A stretch of 64,000 bases of DNA from Sorghum bicolor (taxonomy: Eukaryota; Streptophyta; Magnoliopsida; Poales; Poaceae). The notes beneath the pieces were generated by a model. The model saw nothing but the letters and a program-made list of their open reading frames with translations. It was not told where the DNA came from and did not search any database. Position numbers and translations under genes: made by a program. Shown here piece after piece: positions 10,282-22,024 of this stretch; the stretch's first letter is position 1, and every line of letters starts with the position of its first letter. The DNA lies in the NCBI RefSeq assembly GCF_000003195.3, contig NC_012871.2, forward strand, positions 19,660,658-19,724,657. Reading direction: 5' to 3'.

Positions 10282-10366
10282 GCCGATAGGACTGTTATCG
10301 GCATCTTTTGAAACATTAAGTCCTGCCCCCAAACATTTAAATCCAGCCGATAGGAGTGTTATCGGC
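10282..10366. terminator. Two perfect hairpins between the convergent PMD and integrase genes (C1)
   Basis: Two stem-loops, each a GCCGATA/TATCGGC 7-bp stem with a 7-nt loop: 10282-10302 (loop ggactgt) and 10346-10366 (loop ggagtgt). They lie in the 148-bp spacer between the stop of the PMD gene and the stop of integrase. Both are kept in C2 (36152-36172, 36217-36237). A role in ending or processing transcripts from both strands is inference. Confidence 0.5.
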
Positions 10367-10376
10367 ACTTAAACTT

Positions 10377-11138
10377 TTATGCATCGACCCATATGCTGGG
10401 GTAGTACTTATTTAAATATTTGCCATTTAATGCTCTGGGAAATTCAACTCCTTCGAGAGTTTCTAGAATATAGGCATTTCCAGGAGCCGATCGACTTATC
10501 CGATAAGGACCTTCCCAATTAGGAGACCACTTTCCAAACTTCGAACTTTTAGTCCCGATTGGTAAAATTAATTTCCATACCAAGTCCCCATCGGCAAACT
10601 CCTTAGCCTCTACTTTCTTGTCATACCATCTAGCAACTCTCTTCTTATTTTCTTCTATACTTATCAAAGCCTTTAACCGATGTCCTGCTAAATCATCCAA
10701 CTCATCGGTCATCAAAGTGGTATAATCGTCGGTAGCTAACTGATCTTGAAAAGATAGTCACCTAGATCCAGCCTTAATCTCCCAAGGCAACACTGCATCA
10801 TGTCCATACACCAATTGATATGGAGATACCTTGGTTGATCCATGACAAGCCATCCGATAGGACCACAATGCTTCATTCAACAATGTATGCCATCGCTTAG
10901 GATTTTCTTCAATCTTTCATTTGATAAGCTTGATAATTCCTTTGTTAGACGCCTCGGCCTGCCCATTGGCCTGAGCATAATAAGGAGAAGAATTCAACAC
11001 ATTAATCCCCATACCGATTGCAAATTCATCAAATTCCCCCGATGTAAACATAGTGCCCTGATCGGTAGTAATTGTTTGAGGAATCCCAAATCGGTAAATA
11101 ATATGTTCCTTCACAAAATCAATCATATTGGCCGATGT
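10377..11138 (-). pseudogene. int: C1 integrase C-terminal fragment
   Basis: Starts abruptly inside the integrase core (TSANMIDFVKEH) and includes the second catalytic Asp (TTDQGTMF), the Glu region (YYAQANGQAEASNKG) and the C-terminal domain with WSPNWEGPYRI near the end. The zinc-binding domain and the first catalytic Asp are missing because of the deletion junction at about 11138/11139. Two TGA stops (10758-10760, 10917-10919) stand where C2 has CGA. It cannot be an active integrase. It is convergent with the PMD gene. Confidence 0.88.
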
Positions 11139-11884
11139 GGGTCCCTGGCCTAACTTTCCATCATCGGCGAACCTATCCATTAAAAACCTTCGTCGGAACT
11201 GACTGCTTGGATCGGTGGAATCTCGTAATCGGCAACCTTGAGAAAATCTTTCTCCAAAACTTTTCCTGAAATGCACCTGGTCCTCTCATAGGTATCCGCC
11301 TCTGCCGACGTAATGACATAAGAAGAATCCCCCGGGACAATCTCAATTTTGTCACCTACCCACTGAACCAAGCATTGGCGCATTGTAGATGGGATGCAAC
11401 AATTGGCATGAATCCAATCTCTTCCCAACAATAAGTTGTAAGCCCCCTTTCCACTGATCACGAAGAAAGTTGTCGGCAAGGTTTTGCTGCCGATGGTCAA
11501 CTCTACACATATTGCCCCTTTGACTGGAGACACGTTCCCTTCAAAATCTTTAAGCATCATATCGGTCTTGGTCAAATCTTGATCCCCTTTCCCAAGCTTC
11601 CGATATACTGCATACGGCATGATATTGATAGCAGCCCCACCATCAACTAAGATCTTGGTCATTGGCTGCCCATCGACCCTCCCTTTGACGAACAAAGCCT
11701 TGAGATGCTGTCTTTCATCATCGGCAAGTTTCTCAAAGATAGCTGTCATCGGATCCAGAGCCAGCTGAGCTATCTGACCGGAAAATTCCAACTCATCATC
11801 ACCGGATGGTGCAAGAAACTCCATCGGCAACATAAAAACCATGTTAACCCCTGCCGATGGACCTTCCCTCTTAGGATCTAATTG
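11139..11884 (-). pseudogene. pro: C1 retropepsin and start of protease-RT linker
   Basis: The open part 11180-11842 (220 codons) carries the active site KILVDGGAAINIMP and downstream LLLGRDWIHAN, typical of the protease of this Tat branch. It is in the same frame as gag, separated by a TAG at 11885-11887. After the protease the linker shifts frame near 11180-11220 and is joined at 11138/11139 to integrase, so about 2.9 kb of pol that C2 largely retains is absent. Confidence 0.88.
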
Positions 11885-14839
11885 CTACTGACCTCCAGAC
11901 TGACCAGAGTTCTCGCCCTTGCTTAGCTCCTCTTGCCTTTCGCGTTGCAATCTCCTTTTCTGTGTCTTGGTCAACCCTTCCGGACACCACGGAGGAAGTG
12001 GCTTCTGCCTTGCTGCTGGGCGTCGATTCTCTCTTGACTCCATCCGATGCGTGTTAACATCCCTGCAAAATATGAACTCATCGGGAACTCGTGCATTAGC
12101 CATCTCCTCGAGCTCTTCCTGGTTCCTGGGAAAATATTGGACACGATCACCAAGCCTATCATGCACGCTGAGCCTGCCCCCCAGCCGATCATGAACTGAT
12201 GCTCTTCCTCTGATTGGCCCGTTAAATCGCCGATTGTCATCATGATAACGCCGATCGGTCCTATCATACCGATCATAACCATTGCACTCAGGGCAGTCTC
12301 TGACAGTGGGAAGCTTAATATTCTCCTCCCAACAATGGATGAAGAACGGACAGTTCCAATGATCTCTATGCCGATTCCACTCCTGTCGGCGTCTCTCTTC
12401 CTCCCGACGATAATCTTCTTGCTGGCGCCGATACCGATCTTCCCGTTGCTACCAGTTCTCTCGAGGCCTTCTATGAGTTATAACGATGCCAGACTGAGGA
12501 GGCCTACCTGAACTGGTTCCTTCCTGGACCAAGCCCTTACCTTTTGCATCGGCAGTAGTAACTTGATGCTGAGGATCTATCGATGCACTTTTCTCGGCTG
12601 CTTCCGATGTTAAGACCTTGGCCTTCCCCTTGGCATCCAACATGTTTGTCAGGAAAGGATGTTGGTCTATCTTCATCGGCTTCTGGGCCTTGGGACTGTC
12701 AAACTTGATTGTCCCAGACTCTATGGCCGATTGCAGCTGTTGTCTGAAAACTTTGCACTCATTGGTGTCATGAGAAGTTGCATTATGCCACTTGTAATAT
12801 TTCATCCTCTTCAACTCCTCAGCCGATGGGATCACGTGATTAGGAGACAGTTTGATCTGTCCTTCCTGAAGTAGAAAATCAAATATCCTATCGGCCTTAG
12901 CAGTGTCAAAAGCAAATTTTTCTGGTTCCTTCTGTCCAAAAGGACAAGACATCGGCTTCTTGTTCTTTACCCACTCTGCCAAGCCGATGACTGGCTCCTC
13001 ATCAGAATCTGAGCTTGTTGCCTCATCAACAAATGATACCTTCTTGTTCCATGCTCTTTTGGGCTCGAAGGGCTTGATGTCTTGATCAGAAATCCTCTGC
13101 ACCAAATGACTTAAGCTTTCAAATTCCTGAGAAGCATACTTGTCCCTGATGTGTGGCAATAAGCCCTGGAAAGCCAAATCGGCTAGCTGCCGATCATCTA
13201 AAACCAGGCTATAACATTTATTTTTGACTTCCCGTATCCTCTGCACAAAACCTTCAACCGATTCATCATTGCGTTGTCTCAATTTGACCAGATCGGTGAT
13301 CTTCTTCTCGTGAACCCCGGAAAAGAAGTATTTGTGGAATTGTTTCTCCAGATCGGCCTAAGTAATCACTGAGTTAGGAGGTAATGATATGAACCAGGTA
13401 AAGGCCGATCCAGACAACGATGATGAAAATAGACGAACCCTCAATTCATCCCTATTACCAGCTTCTCCGCATTGAATGATGAACCTGTTGACATGCTCCA
13501 TGGTTGACGTGTCGTCTTGCCCAGAAAACTTAGTAAAATCTGGCACCTTGTACTGATGCGGAAGTGGGATCAAATCATATGCGGGAGGATACGGTGTCCG
13601 ATAAGAGTAAGTGTTGACTTTGGGTTTTATCCCAAATTGATCCCTCATTACTTCAGCGATCTTATTGGCCCAGTATGCATCGGCATCTTGCCGATGAGGT
13701 GGTTGTGGATCCGGCACCTGCTGGTAAGCCTCCACGTGTCTGTTCGGTGCACGATCTGCACGGAACATTGGGTTGATTATCTGGCCTCCCACCTGTGGGC
13801 CACCAAGCTGTTGCCCGCCAATCTGCTGTCCGCCGACCTGTTGGCCGAAATTCATTGGCTGGTTAGAGATCCCCTGATTCTGGAACCCGGAATAGATCTG
13901 TCCTTGCTGGAACCCTGTAGCCTGGTGACTCTGTTGGGGCGTTTGCGGAAAGGCTTGCTGCCCAAGCCATCCATTATTAGCGATCATCGGCATAGGCCCT
14001 GCCGATGACTGGTAATTGGGCATCATCATTGAATTAACATACCCTGATTGAGCCATAGACCTCTGTTGCGTCAACATCGAGTCTGCCGATGCGTTAGGCA
14101 TCTGGAACATTGGAGCTTGAGAATTCCCAGTGTAAGGTCTTGCAGTAGTAGTTGTAGTAGTATACTGGGGACTCTGGTTCATCGGCATATTGGGAGGTGT
14201 CGATGCCATAGGGGTCTTGCCCCTCATGTCAGTCGTCTGCGATGTACCCGGCGTTAACTCTGGAGGCATGCCATAACCCCACCAGTTGGGAGGAGGAGTT
14301 AACCCTGTCAGTGCCAATGCTAACAGATCTGTGGCAAGTTTAATCTGCCCATCTGAAGTCTGTGGATTAGTTGTCATCGGCATAGATTGTCGATTGGTGA
14401 CTCCCAATGTACTTGGTGGAACAGGAATCTCCATACCCGCAGCGGCCGTAGCAGCCGATGGAGCTGTGACCACTGGTGACTTTGGCTGGTGATAAGTGGG
14501 GCATACATAATCCGGTGGCAATTGTCCCTCCTTGAAAGTTCTTGCCACGGCATTGAAAACCGTATTAGACAGTACACCAGCTTGGTTGATCAAAGCACGG
14601 TTGATAGCGCTGTCAACCATCTCTTGAAGTTTGCCAGGATTGGACTAAAAAGTAACCTGCCGAGGGGCCGGCAGTGCATCCTTCTGAATCACCTCACCGC
14701 TCCTGTTCATGCTGAAGGACCTCAGGCATTGCTGCTTGTAATCCTCCATGGCTTTAGCAATAGCTTACTTTTGCTCATCCTTGAGATTGGCTTCCGTCAC
14801 GGGGATGACGTTCTCTTGATCAAACTTAGAAGTCGACAT
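11885..14839 (-). pseudogene. gag: C1 gag, five nonsense codons but no frameshift
   Basis: One frame runs from the ATG at 14837-14839 to the protease, broken by stops at 14765-14767, 14645-14647, 13358-13360, 12449-12451 and 11885-11887. It contains a Pro/Gln/Met-rich N-terminal half with GGQQ-type repeats, the gag core (FTKFSGQDDTSTMEHVNRFI, then RQRNDESVEGFVQRIREVKNKC), and an Arg-rich part with Cys pairs (CPFFIHCW and RDCPEC) that may bind zinc or RNA. Four of the stops differ from the C2 codon by one transition. The absence of indels suggests fairly recent inactivation. Confidence 0.87.
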
Positions 14840-14860
14840 GTTGATTTTGATCTTGGATCT

Positions 14861-14878
14861 GTCCCACTGGGCGTGCCA
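14861..14878 (-). other. C1 primer-binding site
   Basis: TGGCACGCCCAGTGGGAC on minus, 7 nt inside the 5' LTR. C2 has the same site with one change at 58404-58421. I do not assign the tRNA. Confidence 0.75.
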
Positions 14879-14885
14879 AAAGATG

Positions 14886-15534
14886 TGTTGATGCAAAAAG
14901 TGGATCTGCAAACACAAAAGGCTAATACCCGATTCGAACGTTAAGGCATGCCAGCCGATTTGACCTTACTATCGGCAAAGGTGATAACTCCAATACTTTA
15001 GTCCTGACAACAGCGATGCGCCCGGATGTCACGGCTAAGAGGTACTCACGCGGAACTCAAGAACACGCCGAGCTTAAGTCGACGAATTCCTAAGAACTCG
15101 TAATAAAAAGGAAAAAAGGTATGACGAAGTTGTCGAAAAAAAAGTAGATGCTGAAATATGGGTAAAAACGTGTGTTTGATTGATTGATCGATTCTTCATT
15201 ATAAGGTCCTAGGGTCTATATTTATACCCTGCTCAAAGAGCTACAGCCAGACACGACTATAATTCGAATTCCAAATTACACGGAATCCGTATACAAAACG
15301 ATTTAAATAATTAAGGAAATAACAAAACTATCCCCCGTGACAAACTGAAACTCCTCCACAAACCATCGGCGGCTTCCGAACTCTCCATTCGTATCATCGG
15401 CAGACTCCCTTGCCATAGTCATCTGCAGACTTCCTCATCGTAGCCATCGGCACAGACACATCACCGCCTGTAGACTTAGTCACGGTCAACCTCTCCTTCA
15501 TCGGTAACCATCCTCATCGGCAACTCATCCTGTA
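14886..15534 (-). repeat. C1 5' LTR, right end deleted
   Basis: Matches 5619-6265 with roughly a dozen differences, then stops at catcctgta instead of continuing about 60 bp to GTGTCAACA. It joins B1 LTR sequence directly. The three bases gta are shared by both partners at the join. Confidence 0.9.
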
Positions 15535-17052
15535 TTGAAATATGCAATTGCTCATCTAAATAAATAATCAAATAGGATCTGCAAGCGCACAGATTAATAT
15601 CGATGTAGCATTTTAACCGGGAAGTATTCCAGGTATCGTTATTTATATTTTTACCACTGGGAAGGGATTAGTAACCATCAATGTTGATTATAGAATGGAA
15701 TATAAGATTGAGTATCTATCATTGCATGTATAATTGAGAACATTTATCTAACTCTTTCATACAGGGATAAGTGTCACATAAAGGATATATAAAGTGATGA
15801 ATAGTGACAAAAATAATTAATCTGATCAGCATAACTTAGCCACATAATAAATATGATAAGAACCTCAATTAGATATTCTAGCAAGTCATTAGCATGGAAT
15901 TAGGACGAACTATAAGAATATTTCCTAAGTTATTCTTAACTATACAGTTTAGCATATCATAGTTGGTGCAGTTATACTTAGCAATCATTGTGAGACAAGA
16001 TTACGCCCATGCATAGTGATATTATCAAGGAATATGATAAACATAGCAATCACTCCCCTGTAATAATGTTGCTCTGCCAGCCCTATACACGAGAGGGGGA
16101 CTATATAAGAATCAATGAAGCTGTCACTATCACGAACTACCACACGATCTGGCATATAGGGTACAATCGCAGATAAATACGGTATAAGCACCATGCCTAC
16201 ACAATATCTATCATTTACCCATTGATCCGATGGATAAACGCTATACGATCCTAAACATGTATATAATTTCAATCTAACTAAGCCAAGTATATAAATATGA
16301 TAAACTAAGAACAATATAATTGCGAATATAAACAAGTAGAGCAAAGTCATAATCAATATATTGAAGTAGAACAAAGTCATATTCATAATATTGAAGAACA
16401 AAGATGAACAATTGAAGAACAATAGAGAATTACCACAAATCCTCTTGACAGATCCAGAAACCAATCGAAGATTGACTCCTTCTAGTTCTAATCCTATGTA
16501 GCTATGCTAATCTAGATGTCTAATTGATGTGGTGGCTCTAGGCTTGATCAGAGGCTTCTTCTCCCTTGATGAATAATGAATTAGGGTTGAGAGCTCTCCT
16601 CCTCCAGGGGCCAGGGGGTCTGGTTTTATAGTCCCTTCAAGTGAATATGGGCCGTCGGATCAAACCGATATTGATTGAACGGTTATCCTTGATCCTTTAG
16701 GTGGGTGGAGCGTAGTCCCGAAAGAGAGTTCTGATTGGACTCCTGGCCAGGGCGGGCGCCCAAGGGGGGAGGGCGGGCGCCCTGCTCCCGAGCCCGTCCG
16801 GTCTCCCGTTCGTTCCTGTGGCTTCGAGACTCTTCTAGATGTAAGATAATTGCGCGGTACGTTAATATCTCTATGTAATCCCGACGTGTGGGCCTTTCTT
16901 CCGTATTTCCTGATAACCCCCTGCAGAAATAGACAAACACCAAAACTCGTGGAATTCTGTCAGATAAAACCCTAAGTCTAGATGTTGATTTCATTTGGAT
17001 CCTTTTCTTTATTTATTTGATAATTAAATTTGATACTTAAGGACCGTCAACA
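15535..17052 (-). repeat. B1 3' LTR, main piece
   Basis: Resumes the B LTR at ttgaaatatgcaattgctc and ends ACCGTCAACA. It has the GC-rich motif GGGCGGGCGCCC twice (16750-16761, 16771-16782) about 120-150 bp upstream (minus sense) of a TATAAAA box at 16624-16630. ORFs in this stretch recur in every B LTR and look like LTR sequence rather than genes. Confidence 0.9.
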
Positions 17053-19212
17053 AACTCCCCCAAGTTTACCTCTTGCTCGTCCCTGAGAAAGGATAATCTC
17101 AGTGACGGATCAGAAGTTGCTGCAATGCCTTTTAAAAATTGACGGTTCACATGCTTTTAAATAAGATCTCATCCCTGAGTTAGAGTAAACTGTCAAGACT
17201 TAAAACTTACTTACTTTACCTTTCACCATGGGACTTGTAACCGTCACTTCTGTCTTGAGTAATTAAAAGATAGAACGGTCTAGTCAAGTGCCATGTTTCT
17301 TATTCTTGATCAGCTATAGCTCTGGAGTTTTTGTATATTTTCAAACAAAACTCAGAGATTCCTTGTATGACTCTCTCAGATCTCTCTTTTGTGGTATTTG
17401 TGGATCCTTACCAAGGCGTTGATGGTATATGCCTTCTCTCAAAGTATGTAGTATTTGTGGTATAAGGCATAGTGACATTGCCTTCTCTCTCACCCAACTC
17501 TAATAAGTCTTTTGATATCTGGAGCTCATAGGTGGGAGATAAAGTATACATACTTACAAGACATCTATTGTATAGTCAAACCATGGACCCAAAGAAACAA
17601 GTCAATAAGTCAAATCAAGATGTGCATGTGTGGCGAATGAATGGTGTATGGTGATGATGGTGATAACAATGGTAAAGTTTAATTCTACTTTTGCTCTTTT
17701 GAGGGGATACATACCTTTCTTGCTCTTTTGAAATTTGAGGAAAATGAGATGCTCTATATTTTCTTTTTCTTTCCACTCAGGTGGGCATCTTGTACCCCTA
17801 ATTCTACGGTCGGACACTTGTCCATTTTTACCTCTCGTCTCACTTTTTGTTTTCTTTCGAGGTTCCGGACACTTGCCCCTTTTTATTTCCTCGTATATAT
17901 TTTTTTAGAGCACTCATCTCTTGAGATAATATAGCAAGTGGTAGTAACCAAGGTAACTTGAGCATTTATTTTACAGGGGAAAAACAGAAATGTTTTTGGC
18001 TATTCTCTCCCGGATTAGGAGTAGAATATTTTTGGGTGGTTTTGGAGATGGAAATGGGTGAATATATATGGATGCGTACTTCTGGAGTAGAAGCAGCACG
18101 AGAGAGTGAATGTGCAAGTGAATCTTGATTTAACTACATGACAGGCTCCTAAGGGTCTACACAGCTTGACCACACTCAATGCTCATAAGCAGTAAAAAGT
18201 AAATGTGTGGCTCAAAGTCTAGCAAGCATGTATATATGGCTGTGGTAGGAATTTAAACTCTCCTCATACAGAAACTCATCATGTGATATTTTAATGATTT
18301 TCAAAGTTAAAATTCTCCAAAATTCTAGCATCTCTAGGAATAGATAAACAGCAGCTCAACCTTCCCATATCGCATCCGTTAACAACTTAGACTTCAGATC
18401 AAGTTCTCTTCCCACAAGTTTAGGTTTAGAGCAAGCTTTAAATTATAACAGTTATGTCTAAACTTGAGAGAGAACTCAAATTTGAAAATTAGGCAGAGTA
18501 ACTATTTATCATATCCATGCTAGAGTTTTATTATCAAGATTTAGTTTAGCATAGCCACTTTATTTATTTATTAAACATACTAAGCAAAAGATATATATAA
18601 GCACAAAATCTTTATTTGGTTTTTTCATAGTTATTTATATTTGTATTTTAATATAGTATAAGTATAAAGATAGATAGAAATACTTAGCGGGATAAATGGG
18701 GGTGCTCTCCCCCAAGCTGAATTGACGTAATTTCTTCTGATGTAGCTAGCAGTGGCAGAGGTGTATTTGAAAGTCAGCATTATCCTGACAGCGATTAGAA
18801 TGTCCTCCGTCTGCTAGTCTTCTTGATTCTTAAATTTTGTGGAGCTCAAATAGACAACAAAGCTTTGTGGAACAGATTAAGTGTTAGCATAAATATCTAG
18901 TCTTCATCATGTTGAGCCTCCTCAATAAATGTTACTCTCTATTTTTATATTTTCGTTTTATAAAGCAGAGAAGAAATATTTATTTTATTTTTATGCCACC
19001 ACAGTGAATGTACTTATGGGTTTTATGCCACTCGTATACTCACATGGGGCTTACTGTTTTTTAACATTTTTATTTTCTTTTTAGGATAGTATGAACATAA
19101 TTAACTAAGTAAACTATTTTAAATATTTGAAAGGGAAAGGATAACTACCATGTTTACCTCTTGGCAAGGCGTTCGGTGTTTTTAAGTCCTCCGAACGGGA
19201 CTCTCCATTTTC
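17053..19212 (-). other. B1 3' non-coding region with polypurine tract
   Basis: Directly inside the 3' LTR is the purine tract (minus AACTTGGGGGAGTT, 17053-17066). The other ~2.1 kb is AT-rich and I find no supported ORF; in a complete Athila-type element pol and a later ORF would lie here. It aligns over its length with B2 48628-50673 and more loosely with D 25799-27190. Confidence 0.7.
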
Positions 19213-21863
19213 TCAGTTGTCCTGGGATTCGTTGGATAGTGGAGTCGGTGCTTCCGGCGGCGCCTCTTCTTCATGTATAGTTATCTTTTCTTTCCACACC
19301 TGACTCGGTGCTACGGTCTCCTCAAGATAATCTTGTTCAAGTTGTATGTCCTCAGATCTTATTACTTCTCCTTCATAGTCTGCCCATCCGTCCTTGATAA
19401 TTTCCCTCCTCTGGTTGCGGTTGCGTCGATCTTCTTGTCCTGACCTGCTTAGGGTCTTCAACGATATAGTTAGGGTCAGTAAAATAGTGGCGTACCTTCT
19501 CTGAGGGGAAGTGCATATGGACTTCTCCAGTTCCAATGTAGATGATTGCTATAATGGTGCTGAGGAACGGTCTTCCAAGGATGACGGGTGGATCGTATTC
19601 GTCTTCTCCCATGTCAATAACCTGAAAGTCTGTGTAGACAAAATGATCGTCTATTTTGACAGGGACATCAGTTACTATACCTTTAACCTCTCGAAATGTC
19701 TGATCTGCCATCTGGAGCTGAATGTATGTTGGTTTTAGGGGCATGGTTCCGAACAAGAGCCGATAGGTGACTGCGGCCATTATGTTGACGCCCGATCCGC
19801 TGTCGCAAAACGTCTTGTAGAAGTTGTATCCATTTATGGAGCAATAGATGCTGGGCATTCCTGGTCGTCCTTCTTGGTCAGAAATGCTGACTTAAGTCGA
19901 TGATCTTGACCTCCATGAACTGCAGCGACCATCTTAGGTGACTCGGTCCACACTTGCTTGTTCCTGTTCCTCCTGTTGGTCCTCTTCCTTGGTTCATGTC
20001 AAGATTGCTTTGGGATTTGTGTAGTCTTGTTCTTGAAGGAAAATGCCTCCTTCCTCCCTTTGATGTAGAAACTGATCTTGGCAGCACTAGCGTAGATGAT
20101 AGCTTCTGAGGTGTTTAAGAATGGCCTCCCTAAGATGATGGGTGCCCTCTCATCATTACCGGTCTCTATCACCACGAAGTCTACTGGGGCATACAAGGTA
20201 CCAACTCCGATGCAGAGGTTCTTCAATATTTCCTTTGGGAAACTTAACGCCTGATCTACAAACTGCAAACACATGGTTGTTTCTAATAAAGGATATGTAA
20301 AGAATTTTTCATAGAGTACCCTGGGCATAATGTTGACGCTGGAGTCAAAGTCACAGAGTGCTTCTGGGAAGTCCACCATGCCGATGGAGATCGAGATGAT
20401 GGAGCGTCCTGGATCGCCTCTCTTGACCGGCAGAAGGTCAGTATTAACTTCAGTGATGGGGTTACTCCAGTAGTTGCCTGCATCAAACATGTCTACAAGA
20501 TTTGCGGATTCTAATCCTTCCGGTTGTGATGGTATACCGGGGTTAGTAGCAGGAACAGTAGCAGCTATTTGATTTAACTAGGATTCAATCATTTTATTAA
20601 AGCTAATTTGATTCTTGATGGCAGTAGAGAAATTATCCATTCTTTTATTTATATTTTCTAGCATTTTATCATTAGATGCCAATTTCTTAGATAGGTTATC
20701 CACTAGCTTTCCTTGATTAGACGCTAACTCTCTTAGAGGTGGAAACTTATTATTATTGTAAGAATTGTTACCTTGATAATTACCTGAGTAGTTAGGCCTC
20801 TGTTGATTCCAACCTTGATTTTGTTGAGGACGGTTGTAGTAGTTGTTGTTGTTGATGATGTAGTTCACATCCTCAAGCATCTCAGGGCAGTGATTTCCTG
20901 AGTGTCCAGTATCTTCACACTCCTCACAAGTCATGTGAGAGTCGTAGATGTCATAACTTCTTTCTTATCTCCAGCTCTATCATCGAGCTTCTTTATGAGC
21001 AGGTCTAGCTTAGCAGATAGCATGTCTACCTCCTTGAGCTGATGCATACCTCCACCTTTCTTGCGTGTCTCGGTCCTTTCTTCATTCCAGCCTTGGTTGG
21101 ACGCCATCTTCTCCACAAGAGCTGTGGCTTGTGGTATGGTGAGTGATAAGAATGCTCCTCCAGCTGCAGCATCCATGGTTTCTCGGGCACTGTTGCCGAG
21201 CCCATGATAAAACGTCTGCATTAGTAGCCAGCTCTCCATTCCATGATGGGGACATTCTAGGATGTAGTCTTGGAAGCGCTCCTATGCTTCTGGAACAGAT
21301 TCATCATGTTGTTGCTGAAAACTTGTAATCTTCCCACGGAGAGCATTGGTCTTACCCATGGGAAAGGATTTAGCCAGAAAGTTCGTGGAGCAGAGTGCCC
21401 ACATAGTATTCTTCTCCTTTGTAGCGTAGAACCACTGATTCGCTCTCCCTAACAGTGAGAATGGGAAGAGGCGAAGTAGTATAGCATCTCTGGGGACTCC
21501 TGATATGGTAAATGTGCTGCATATCTTGAGAAAGTGTTGGAGATGAGCACTAGCATCTTCGTGTGCCTTCCCACAAAACTGGTTGGATTGCACCATGTTG
21601 ATAAGTCCAGGCTTGAGCTCAAAGTTGCCATCGATCTCTGCAGCAGGTCCAGTACGGATGTTGTCCGTAGTGGGAGCTGAGAACTCACGGATCGATTTGT
21701 TCGCCATGGCTTCGAACTCTGAAGACAAGTTCCGGTGATCTTCTTGATTGGATGAAGCTTCTTGCTAAAGTGTTGATGATCTCTTCTTGAGCTTGGCTCT
21801 TGTTTTTCTGAATAACGCTTCGGGATTGTCAACAAAATTTCCTGGAAGATGTCTTCTATTCAT
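19213..21863 (-). pseudogene. gag-pro: B1 gag with two tandem retropepsin domains (frameshifted)
   Basis: The counterpart of the intact B2 ORF at 50674-53319, from an ATG at 21861-21863. Fragments show the gag core (FPFSLLGRANQWFYAT), a Cys-His region (CEECEDTGHSGNHC), an Asn-rich linker, protease domain 1 (19999-20490) and protease domain 2 (19373-19858). Domain 1 has D-F-D in place of D-x-G (Gly codon changed at 20344-20346); domain 2 keeps CDSGSG. Several frame changes separate the pieces, so the gene is dead. Confidence 0.88.
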
Positions 21864-21996
21864 ACATTACCCTGCATAAGATAAAATAGAAAAATATCGG
21901 GGTAAAACTGTATGATAGAATTGATAAGTTCAATCATATTAGTGATGTGAATAATGACTCAAAACTCTATATTCATTCCTGATTAGTAATCAACCT

Positions 21997-22014
21997 TCCC
22001 CGGCAACGGCGCCA
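21997..22014 (-). other. B1 primer-binding site
   Basis: TGGCGCCGTTGCCGGGGA, 10 nt inside the 5' LTR. This PBS is typical of Athila/Calypso-type elements, where it is described as tRNA-Asp type (family knowledge). D has the identical site, B2 a mutated one. Confidence 0.85.
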
Positions 22015-22024
22015 AAAAAATGCT

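Larger units (their letters stand above)
5619..15534 (-). mobile_element. Element C1: internally deleted Tat-type element with antisense PMD gene
   Basis: LTRs begin TGTTGATGC. On minus it has gag-protease, then a fused C-terminal part of integrase; RT, both RNase H domains and the N-terminal half of integrase are gone. On plus, between integrase and the 3' LTR, it has a spliced PMD gene. It sits in the left LTR of B1. The left TSD candidate is cctat (5614-5618); the right TSD and the last ~60 bp of the right LTR were removed by a deletion joining at 15534/15535. Confidence 0.92.

Noticed and set aside
13517..14257. Plus-strand ORFs opposite C1 gag
   Set aside because: Antisense shadows of the repeat-rich gag N-terminal half; they lack the phase-keeping exon structure of the real PMD gene.
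15985..16464. ORF of 138-159 codons repeated at 47550, 54056 and 59438
   Set aside because: Shadow frame in the family B LTR, present in every copy at the same LTR position; hydrophobic and AT-driven.
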